NCBI GenBank assembly: GCA_000433775.1
Contig: HF998468.1
Coordinates: forward strand, 66,610 to 73,661
Source of the DNA: Corallococcus sp. CAG:1435
GTDB taxonomy: Bacteria > Bacillota > Clostridia > Christensenellales > CAG-314
Reading direction: 5' to 3'
DNA: 7,052 nt
Position 1 is the stretch's first letter. Every line of letters starts with the position of its first letter. Below, piece after piece: positions 1 to 4,631 of the stretch. The translations under genes were made by a program, and so were the position numbers. The notes below the pieces were generated by a model, which was not told the DNA's origin, made no database searches, and saw only the letters and a program-made list of their open reading frames with translations.

Positions 1-29
1 AATTCCGCACAAATGCAATATTCAACTTC

Positions 30-59
30 AAAACAGCGCCTTTGTTGCGCTGTTTTTTT
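30..59 (+). terminator. Rho-independent terminator of a gene upstream of the window
   Basis: AAAACAGCGC (30-39) pairs perfectly with GCGCTGTTTT (47-56) around a 7-nt loop, and the T run continues to 59. The T-rich side lies to the right, so it ends a plus-strand transcript that enters from before base 1. The gene it serves is outside the window, and no coding frame can be assigned in bases 1-30. It converges with the marR-type terminator at 264-296. Confidence 0.85.
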
Positions 60-263
60 GTGGCGAAAATGCAAGGTTTGGAAATTTTGCGAAAGGTTAA
101 AAAATTTTGCCCAAAGTTAAAAATATGCGACAAGTAATTACGGCGTGAAGCGTATTTCAAATGTTTTTGCATGTTCTTGCCGTTACGAAGTGGCAGACGT
201 TTTGACGTGTCTATGCGCTGTTTTTGAAAACGCACCCGACTTTTACGGCAAAGTTACTCGAAA
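60..263. other. AT-rich convergent intergenic stretch, no gene seen
   Basis: This lies between two convergent terminators. It holds an imperfect 20-nt tandem repeat (82-121, listed separately). It also has a second copy of the string TGCGCTGTTTTT (214-225), which matches the 3' half of the upstream terminator (46-57). No open frame with a ribosome binding site and no convincing promoter were found. Confidence 0.6.
82..121. repeat. Two tandem copies of a 20-nt AT-rich unit
   Basis: Copy 1 (82-101) and copy 2 (102-121) both begin AAATTTTGC and end GTTAAA, and match at 17 of 20 positions. A 20-bp period is close to two helical turns, but only two copies exist and no function can be assigned. 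Confidence 0.5.
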
Positions 264-296
264 AAAACAAAAAGCACTTTGTATGAAACAAAGTGC
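264..296 (-). terminator. Rho-independent terminator of the MarR-family gene
   Basis: Read on the minus strand, GCACTTTGT (296-288) pairs perfectly with ACAAAGTGC (282-274) around the 5-nt loop TTCAT. A T tract interrupted by one G (273-261) follows. It lies about 40 bases past the regulator's stop codon. The plus-strand side has no T tract, so it is directional. Confidence 0.9.
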
Positions 297-334
297 CTGA
301 AAAAATCAGCATATTTGTAAAAGTCTTTCGAAAA

Positions 335-772
335 TTATTCCTTGTAGCCGAAATAACTTGCAATGTGGGCGATGCACTCGTACAATTTGTCCAATTCGTC
401 GTCGGAAACTTCAAGCATAATTTTCCCCAACTTCCTGTCCAATTCCTGTTTGAGTTTTTGCAACGTGTCTTTGCCCTTTTGCGTAACCTTTGCGTAAATT
501 TTGCGTCTGTTTTTGGGGTCGTAGGTGCGTTCCACCATCTCGAAACCTTCCAAAGCGTCCACAACTTTTGTAAGTTGTTGGTTGCTCATATTCAGTTCGT
601 CCGCCAAATCCGACATGGTAAGTTGACTTTGCCTGTTAATTATGTTCAGACAGGTGAGTTGCGTCATGGAAATGGGAATGTCCTTTATGGAAACGAGGTT
701 GCGGAAAACCTTTCGCAATTTTGGGTAGTAGGTGGAAACAAGTTCCACAATGTCAGAAACTGTCTTGGTCAT
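335..772 (-). CDS. MarR-family winged-helix transcriptional regulator
   Basis: This 145-residue protein has the usual MarR size and layout. A helical N-terminal dimerisation part is followed by a winged helix-turn-helix (about residues 38-101) and a long C-terminal helix that completes the dimer interface. The likely recognition helix is around 62-74 (MSNQQLTKVVDAL). The wing carries the family-typical DPKNRRKIY (85-93), then KVTQKGKDTL (95-104). Members bind DNA as dimers at palindromes and often repress their own gene and a neighbour, released by a small ligand or oxidation. Neither effector nor targets can be read from sequence. The start at 772 is chosen because GGAGG sits 4 bases before it. 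The ATG at 805 would lie upstream of the predicted transcription start (about 787), so it cannot be used from that promoter. The promoter contains a perfect palindrome (806-819), which suggests autoregulation. The gene ends in its own terminator and is monocistronic. Confidence 0.92.
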   Translation of the reverse strand: MTKTVSDIVELVSTYYPKLRKVFRNLVSIKDIPISMTQLTCLNIINRQSQLTMSDLADELNMSNQQLTKVVDALEGFEMVERTYDPKNRRKIYAKVTQKGKDTLQKLKQELDRKLGKIMLEVSDDELDKLYECIAHIASYFGYKE

Positions 773-776
773 ATTG

Positions 777-781
777 CCTCC
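777..781 (-). promoter_or_regulatory. Ribosome binding site fixing the regulator's start
   Basis: GGAGG read on the minus strand lies 4 bases before the ATG at 772. The in-frame ATG at 805 has no comparable site and lies within the -10/spacer region. Confidence 0.75.
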
Positions 782-793
782 GATAGTAACGCT

Positions 794-822
794 ATTGTAC
801 AACATACTTTTGCAAAAGTCAA
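794..822 (-). promoter_or_regulatory. Sigma-A-type promoter of the MarR-family gene
   Basis: On the minus strand there is -35 TTGACT (822-817), a 17-bp spacer, then -10 TACAAT (799-794). Both hexamers match the consensus at five of six positions. The predicted start near 787 gives a leader of about 15 nt that begins just before the GGAGG site. Confidence 0.8.
806..819. promoter_or_regulatory. Perfect 14-bp palindrome, candidate MarR operator
   Basis: ACTTTTGCAAAAGT is fully self-complementary. It occupies most of the spacer and three bases of the -35 of the minus-strand promoter, and it covers the candidate plus-strand -35 (810-815). Flanking AACAT (801-805) and ATGTT (822-826) add outer complementary arms, offset by two bases. 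Position and symmetry fit a dimeric repressor site. That the adjacent MarR protein binds it is inferred. Confidence 0.6.
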
Positions 823-838
823 TGTTTGAAAATATACC
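810..838 (+). promoter_or_regulatory. Candidate divergent promoter facing right
   Basis: TTGCAA (810-815), a 17-bp spacer, then TATACC (833-838) gives matches of four of six at each box. The identical -35 TTGCAA is used with a perfect TATAAT at 2736-2764. It would start a transcript near 845 into the non-coding stretch that follows. Its -35 is interlocked with that of the minus-strand promoter. Confidence 0.45.
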
Positions 839-843
839 TTTGT

Positions 844-983
844 GTGAAAGTGCATCGGCAGTTCAAGTGGCCCTGCCTATGTGACGAGAGAGCCGAAAAC
901 GCCTGACCGTTGTTTTCCCCCTTCAACGTCCAAATGCTTGGGGCATGTTTCGCCTCTTTGACGGGCGACTTAACGTTTTTTTT
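844..983 (+). ncRNA. Candidate structured small RNA or attenuated leader
   Basis: No coding frame is supported here, but the stretch is more G+C-rich than the flanks and folds. One hairpin pairs GGCAG (857-861) with CTGCC (873-877). A second pairs 905-912 with 924-930 (GACCGTTG/CAACGTC, one bulged C). Both loops are 11 nt. A long-range stem pairs GTGAAAGTGC (844-853) with 943-953 (one bulged G). A short stem TCGCC/GGCGA (950-954/964-968) precedes eight T (976-983) by 7 nt, which is loose for a terminator. The long-range stem and the terminator-like stem share bases 950-953, so only one can form. I do not recognise a known riboswitch or RNA family. It could be an sRNA, a leader for the kinase gene, or untranscribed DNA. 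Confidence 0.3.
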
Positions 984-1044
984 CGTCGTCAAATGCGAAC
1001 AAAAAAAGCGTTTTTCAATTTAACAAAATTAAAAATTACAATGC

Positions 1045-1073
1045 TTGATTTATTGAGATTTTTGTTGTAAACT
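1045..1073 (+). promoter_or_regulatory. Promoter of the P-loop kinase gene
   Basis: TTGATT (1045-1050), a 17-bp spacer and TAAACT (1068-1073) lie in an AT-rich stretch. The predicted start near 1080 gives a leader of about 20 nt containing the AGGAG site. Confidence 0.65.
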
Positions 1074-1100
1074 GTAAAAAACAGACAAGAGGAGAAATGT

Positions 1101-1643
1101 ATGAACAAGGCTGTTGCGGTTGTCGGAATGTGCGGGTCGGGCAAAAGTTTACTGTGCGAATATTTTTGTCGGGAAGGCTGGCAAAAGGTGTATTTTGGCG
1201 GAGTCACCATGACTCAACTGAAAAAAGCGGGACAGCCGATAAACGAAGTCAACGAACGCCGTATGAGGGAAAATTTGCGCAAAACCTACGGAATGGGGGC
1301 TTTCGCTTTGCTTCTCAAAGAGGAAATTTTGCAAAAGTTGCAACAGGGCAACGTCGTTTTGGACGGTTTGTACAGTTGGTCGGAATACATTATTCTCAAA
1401 GAGGCATTGGGGGACAGTCTTGTGTTGCTTGCCGTGGTTACCGATTGCGGCATACGCAAACAGCGTTTGGCAACACGCACCGTGCGTCCGCTGACGGCGG
1501 AAGAGGTGGACGCCAGGGACAAGGCGGAAATCGAACATTCCGAAAAGGGCGGTCCGATAGCCAAAGCCGACCATTACGTCATCAACAACGGCACGGAACA
1601 GCAACTCAAACAGCAGTTTGAAGAATTTGTAAGAAGTCTGTAA
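1101..1643 (+). CDS. UPF0200/CoaE-like P-loop nucleoside or cofactor kinase
   Basis: This 180-residue soluble protein belongs to the P-loop kinase fold. It has Walker A GMCGSGKS at residues 9-16 and a strand ending in VVLDGLYSWSEY (85-96, Asp88), which corresponds to the IDGIRS-type segment of the family. A basic LID-like region follows (119-129, with several Arg), then ARDKAEIEHSEKGG (138-151) and ADHYVINNGT (156-165) near the end. The last two blocks match my memory of UPF0200 proteins, known mainly from archaea and related to dephospho-CoA and adenylate kinases. The phosphate acceptor is unknown, so a CoaE label would overreach. The start at 1101 is preferred because AGGAG (1090-1094) is 6 bases away and this frame carries the motifs. 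An ATG four bases earlier (1097) is in another frame. The phosphoribosyltransferase-like gene starts 82 bases after the stop with no clear terminator between, which suggests partial co-transcription and a role in nucleotide or cofactor salvage. Confidence 0.8.
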   Translation: MNKAVAVVGMCGSGKSLLCEYFCREGWQKVYFGGVTMTQLKKAGQPINEVNERRMRENLRKTYGMGAFALLLKEEILQKLQQGNVVLDGLYSWSEYIILKEALGDSLVLLAVVTDCGIRKQRLATRTVRPLTAEEVDARDKAEIEHSEKGGPIAKADHYVINNGTEQQLKQQFEEFVRSL

Positions 1644-1654
1644 CAACTGCGATA

Positions 1655-1683
1655 TTGACGTTTTTTCCGTCGGGTAGTACAAT
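1655..1683 (+). promoter_or_regulatory. Strong promoter of the phosphoribosyltransferase-like gene
   Basis: TTGACG (1655-1660), a 17-bp spacer and TACAAT (1678-1683) match the consensus at five of six in both boxes. They begin 11 bases after the kinase stop codon. GACG (1657-1660) and CGTC (1668-1671) form a small inverted repeat around a T run from the -35 into the spacer. The gene can therefore be expressed independently of the kinase. Confidence 0.8.
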
Positions 1684-1725
1684 AACAATGCGTTACATTT
1701 CAAACGCAACTTTTCGGAGGACGAT

Positions 1726-2262
1726 ATGAAAATTTTTGAAGTGGATTTGCAGGGTTACAAGGCGCAGTTGCCCATAATTCCGCTTCCTTCGGGGGTAAAC
1801 ATTGCCTTTTTCAACTTGCACGGCAATGTGCAACTGACGGAACATTGCGGAAAGCAACTTGCCAAAATGGTTACTGATTGCGACGTGTTGCTCACAGCGG
1901 AAAGCAAAGGCTTGCAACTGACGCACGTCATGGCAAGAGAATTGGGGCATCCCTACTACGCCGTGGCAAGAAAGTCCAAAAAACTGTACATGCAGGACGG
2001 TCTGGAAGTGGAAATAAATTCCAGCATCACCACAGGCAGACAGCAAAAGCTGTACATATCCAAACACGACGCAGACCTAATGCGTGGCAAAAAAGTGGGC
2101 ATTGTGGACGACGTGGTTTCCACAGGCAACAGCCTTGTAGGGTTGGAAAAACTAGTGGAAATGTCGGGCGGAACGGTGTACAAAAAGGCATTTGTGCTGG
2201 CGGAAGGTGAAGCAGCCAAACGCAAAGACATCTGTTTTTTGGGCGTAATTCCTCTTTTGTAA
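1726..2262 (+). CDS. Adenine phosphoribosyltransferase-like purine salvage enzyme
   Basis: This 178-residue type I phosphoribosyltransferase is about the size of Apt. The PRPP-binding loop is VGIVDDVVSTGNSL (124-137), with paired acids Asp128-Asp129 and the STG turn. The pyrophosphate-loop region is AESKGLQLTH (58-67), with ARELGHPYYAVARKSKK (70-86) matching the strand-helix segment that follows in Apt. Such enzymes join a free purine base to PRPP, giving the 5'-nucleotide and pyrophosphate in the cytoplasm. Base specificity (adenine versus hypoxanthine/guanine or xanthine) is set by the hood region and cannot be read safely. The loop ends STGNS rather than the ATGGT usual in Apt, so the adenine label is only the best guess. 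The start is supported by GGAGG (1716-1720) 5 bases upstream. The gene has its own promoter and terminator and follows a P-loop kinase gene. Confidence 0.8.
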   Translation: MKIFEVDLQGYKAQLPIIPLPSGVNIAFFNLHGNVQLTEHCGKQLAKMVTDCDVLLTAESKGLQLTHVMARELGHPYYAVARKSKKLYMQDGLEVEINSSITTGRQQKLYISKHDADLMRGKKVGIVDDVVSTGNSLVGLEKLVEMSGGTVYKKAFVLAEGEAAKRKDICFLGVIPLL

Positions 2263-2273
2263 AAAAATTTTGC

Positions 2274-2298
2274 GGGGTGCGGTTTCGCACCCCTTTTT
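2274..2298 (+). terminator. Strong Rho-independent terminator after the phosphoribosyltransferase-like gene
   Basis: GGGGTGCG (2274-2281) pairs perfectly with CGCACCCC (2286-2293) around a GTTT loop, followed by five T. It begins 12 bases past the stop codon and closes the kinase/phosphoribosyltransferase unit. Confidence 0.95.
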
Positions 2299-2735
2299 GT
2301 TGCAATTTTGCAGCCTTTTGCAGGGGCGAAGTTGTTTGTGGACAGTTTCAATTTCAACGTAAATCAACTGTCTGCAAAAATTTTACGGCAAAAGGGCGTT
2401 TCGTGCGTGTGGGGAAAAGGCAAAACGGCGTGCTGACGTAAACTGATTTTTTGTGGCAGGTGCGGAACGAAATGTTTTGTCTTGTTCAAAAAAGGCAGGT
2501 TCACGCTGTATTTTTTCGTTGCACTGCGTCAGGCGGTGCAGAGTTTTGCAAAAACATGTTTTGCGTATATGGGCGATTTGTCGGGGCTTCTTTTGTACAA
2601 GCAAATGAAAAAAGGCAAAAAGGGAAAAACTTTTGCAAAAATCGCATCGGGAACAAAAACCTTGCTACGTCAGGGCGTTTTTGGAACAGAAAAAAAGGTT
2701 TTTTCAAAAAATTTCGCCGCCTTTTTTGTCAACGG
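2299..2735. other. Non-coding gap of about 440 bp, function unknown
   Basis: No gene is supported. Open frames here lack ribosome binding sites, and their products are Lys/Phe-rich translations of A and T tracts. Visible structure includes an inverted repeat GACAGTT/AACTGTC (2341-2347/2366-2372), an 8-bp hairpin at 2520-2540, and two copies of the palindrome TTTTGCAAAA (2544-2553, 2631-2640). That word is also the core of the candidate MarR operator at 808-817. No similarity to a decayed gene was recognised. Confidence 0.6.
2520..2540. repeat. Isolated 8-bp hairpin in the gap
   Basis: TGCACTGC (2520-2527) pairs with GCGGTGCA (2533-2540), with one T-G wobble and a 5-nt loop GTCAG. The plus-strand tail is GAGTTTTGC, which gives only four T, so it is a poor terminator. 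The minus side has no T tract. It may be an RNA structural element or a protein site. Confidence 0.4.
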
Positions 2736-2764
2736 TTGCAAGAAAATGCGGTGTTTGGTATAAT
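2736..2764 (+). promoter_or_regulatory. Strong promoter of the acyl-CoA synthetase-like gene
   Basis: TTGCAA (2736-2741), a 17-bp spacer and a perfect TATAAT (2759-2764) are preceded by TGG, giving an extended -10. The predicted start is near 2771, only about 9 bases before the ATG at 2780. Confidence 0.88.
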
Positions 2765-2779
2765 GTTTTCAGGTGAATT

Positions 2780-4342
2780 ATGAAACAAACTTGCTACGAA
2801 ATGTTGACGGCAAATGCCGACCGCAAGGGGAATGTGGTGTACTACAACCACAAAATTTCCATTCAGAAACTTTTGCGTGATACGGAAAACCTTGCCTTCG
2901 CATTTTCCCGACTGAATCTTAAAAAAGGCGATGTGGTAACGGTGTATCTGCCTTCATGTCCGCAGGGGCTGGCGGCTTTTTATGCCTGTTCCAAGTTGGG
3001 GCTTGTGGCAAACATAGTGCATCCGTTGGTGCCTGTCAAACTGCTGAAAGAAAATCTTGTCAAGGTACATTCCAAAGCGTTGTTGTTTTACGACGTGCTT
3101 TTGCCGGACGAAAGACAACTTGCCGACGCCAATCAGATTTTGGTGCGGTGCAGTATTGCCGACTACGTAACTTTCCGCAAACCCGTGTTTGCGTTGTATT
3201 CCGCAGTGAGAAGTCACCGCATTAAGGGCGTTTTGACGTACAACGCATTGAGAAATCAGTGCGGAAACACACAGGTGTGCGGCAGCGAAGACGATGTCGT
3301 GTGCTACATGCACAGCGGCGGAACAAGCGGCACACCCAAAATAGTCAAACTGACCAACGCCGCTTTCAACGGAATTGCACGTTCTATGAAGTTGATGTAT
3401 CACCCTACGGAAGACATACGTGCCTACAATCTTGCCACGTTGCCCATTTTTCACGCATTCGGGCTGTGCGCAGGCGTTCATGCGCCTCTTGTGTTGGGAT
3501 ACGGTGTGATTCTGGTGCCCAAGTTTGACGTCAACGCCGTGTGCAGGTATCTGAAAAACTACCGCATCACCTGTTGGAGCGTTGTGCCTGCAATGATAAA
3601 GAAGATGTTTTCCGCAGGCAGATTTGACACGGCGGGAATGGAAAACATGGACGTTATATGGTGCGGAGGCGACGTGCTGGACGAAAGTTTGGTGGAAAAG
3701 GCGGACGAAGTTTTGCACAGGCGTTGCAAACGAGCCCAACTTATGCGTGGCTACGGCTTGACGGAAGTGTGCGGTGTTTGCACCGTAAACAATTTCGACA
3801 ACTACCAGAAGGAAAGTTGCGGAAAGCCGATGCCCTTGTGCAAGGTGGAAATTTGGGATGAAGAGGGCAACGTATTGCCTTACGGCGTCGAGGGAGAAAT
3901 TGCCGTCAATTCTTTGGGCAATATGCAGGGGTACCTGGACGGTGGCGGACTGGTGGAAAAAAACGGCGAAAGTTGGGTGACTTCCGGCGACATAGGTTAC
4001 CTTGACGAAAAGGGCTTTTTGCACATTGTGGACAGAAAAAAACGTTCCTTGAAAATTGCTGCCGTCAACGTTTTTCCCGCTCAGGTGGAAAATTGCGTCA
4101 AAAAGTTGAGTTTTGTGGACGAGGCGTGTGCCGTGCGTTGCACCGTCAACGACAAACCGTATCTTAAAGTGTTTGTAACGCTGAACACCCCCACGCCGTT
4201 GGACGTGGTGAAAAAAAGCGTAGAGGACATTTGTTCGGCAAACCTGATACGTTATTCCGTGCCACGTTTCGTGGAGGTGCTGGACAAAATGCCACGCACG
4301 GATTTCGGAAAAATCGACTACGTTTCTTTGGAAAAAAGATGA
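2780..4342 (+). CDS. AMP-forming acyl-CoA synthetase-like enzyme (ANL superfamily)
   Basis: At 520 residues it has the normal size and full motif set of adenylate-forming acyl-CoA synthetases. The ATP-binding A3 loop is MHSGGTSGTPKIVK (177-190). A4 is LPIFHAFG (221-228, His225) and A5 is RGYGLTEVCG (323-332). A7 is TSGDIGYLD (401-409, Asp404). The hinge region A8 is VDRKKRSLKIAAVNVFP (417-433), and A10 is PRTDFGKIDY (505-514) with the catalytic Lys511. Such enzymes activate a carboxylic acid with ATP to an acyl-adenylate, then usually load it onto CoA. The acid here is unknown; a medium- or long-chain fatty acid is a guess from overall resemblance to FadD-type ligases. In A8, the Gly found in FadD-type SGFN is Ala428, near the pantetheine channel. 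No carrier protein or other biosynthetic gene adjoins it. AGGTG (2771-2775) lies 4 bases before the start. Its own promoter and terminator make it monocistronic. Confidence 0.88.
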   Translation: MKQTCYEMLTANADRKGNVVYYNHKISIQKLLRDTENLAFAFSRLNLKKGDVVTVYLPSCPQGLAAFYACSKLGLVANIVHPLVPVKLLKENLVKVHSKALLFYDVLLPDERQLADANQILVRCSIADYVTFRKPVFALYSAVRSHRIKGVLTYNALRNQCGNTQVCGSEDDVVCYMHSGGTSGTPKIVKLTNAAFNGIARSMKLMYHPTEDIRAYNLATLPIFHAFGLCAGVHAPLVLGYGVILVPKFDVNAVCRYLKNYRITCWSVVPAMIKKMFSAGRFDTAGMENMDVIWCGGDVLDESLVEKADEVLHRRCKRAQLMRGYGLTEVCGVCTVNNFDNYQKESCGKPMPLCKVEIWDEEGNVLPYGVEGEIAVNSLGNMQGYLDGGGLVEKNGESWVTSGDIGYLDEKGFLHIVDRKKRSLKIAAVNVFPAQVENCVKKLSFVDEACAVRCTVNDKPYLKVFVTLNTPTPLDVVKKSVEDICSANLIRYSVPRFVEVLDKMPRTDFGKIDYVSLEKR

Positions 4343-4373
4343 AACAGTCTTGCAGGCAGCAAGGCTGTTTTTT
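4342..4373 (+). terminator. Rho-independent terminator overlapping the synthetase stop codon
   Basis: AAACAGTCTTGC (4342-4353) pairs with GCAAGGCTGTTT (4359-4370), with one T-G wobble and loop AGGCA, then T to 4373. The stem begins on the last base of the TGA stop, so the hairpin lies within reach of the terminating ribosome. Confidence 0.92.
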
Positions 4374-4391
4374 GTTACCGACGTGTGAAAA

Positions 4392-4461
4392 CCATTTGAC
4401 GGGCAATTCCCTAAAATAGTGTAAAAAATTTGCCGTATTGTTGATACTTGCAGTCAAATGG
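4392..4461. repeat. 9-bp perfect inverted repeat upstream of the second terminator
   Basis: CCATTTGAC (4392-4400) and GTCAAATGG (4453-4461) are exact complements 52 nt apart. The right arm can also pair with TTTGAC (4469-4474), inside the loop of the next hairpin. It could be a pair of protein sites or an RNA switch; neither is established. Confidence 0.45.
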
Positions 4462-4490
4462 ACACACTTTTGACAAATTAGTGTGTTTTT
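4462..4490 (+). terminator. Second terminator-like hairpin before trkA
   Basis: ACACACT (4462-4468) pairs perfectly with AGTGTGT (4480-4486) around an 11-nt loop, and T4486-4490 forms the tail. It is weaker than the terminator at 4342-4373 and lies about 90 bases beyond it. It may back up that terminator or end a short separate transcript. Confidence 0.5.
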
Positions 4491-4560
4491 CGGCAAAATT
4501 TTCTGCAAAAAAAGATGAAAAAATACAAGCAAAACTACTTTTTGTAAAGAAGAAAATCGA

Positions 4561-4589
4561 TTGTCACGGCGTATCTTTTGTGATAAAAT
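4561..4589 (+). promoter_or_regulatory. Promoter of the trkA-trkH operon
   Basis: TTGTCA (4561-4566), a 17-bp spacer and TAAAAT (4584-4589) match the consensus at five of six in both boxes. The TGA before the -10 gives an extended -10. The predicted start near 4596 leaves a leader of about 36 nt, too short for a c-di-AMP (ydaO) riboswitch of the kind that controls some potassium transporters. Confidence 0.82.
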
Positions 4590-4631
4590 TAAAACACATC
4601 TCACCAAAGGTTAAAGGGGAAAGGTAAACTT

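Noticed and set aside
773..805. Upstream start at 805 adding 11 residues to the MarR-family protein
   Set aside because: The ATG lies upstream of the predicted transcription start and lacks a Shine-Dalgarno, whereas the ATG at 772 has GGAGG.
293..829. 178-codon plus-strand frame covering the MarR gene
   Set aside because: It is register-aligned antisense of a clear MarR protein and begins within that gene's terminator region.
844..983. Assignment to a known RNA (6S, SRP, T-box, SAM, cobalamin, THF, ZTP)
   Set aside because: Hallmarks such as the T-box TGGTACCGCG, the SRP apical loop or the cobalamin box are absent. The length is short for 6S RNA.
2451..2783. Open frames of 110 and 93 codons in the gap before the synthetase gene
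   Set aside because: No ribosome binding site precedes them. One uses TTG as start, and the products are Lys/Phe-rich translations of A and T tracts. They overlap the strong promoter at 2736-2764.
2954..4024. 356-codon open frame on the minus strand opposite the synthetase gene
   Set aside because: It is register-aligned with a gene carrying all ANL motifs. It starts at a GTG and has no recognisable domain.
957..4404. Identical 10-mer TTTGACGGGC at 957-966 and 4395-4404
   Set aside because: There are only two intergenic copies in different structural contexts, and TTGACGGGC also occurs inside trkA near 5539. This is consistent with a common word rather than a shared site.
4596..4631. A c-di-AMP (ydaO) riboswitch controlling trkA-trkH
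   Set aside because: The predicted leader is about 36 nt, far too short for that fold, and none of its conserved sequence was seen in the intergenic region.
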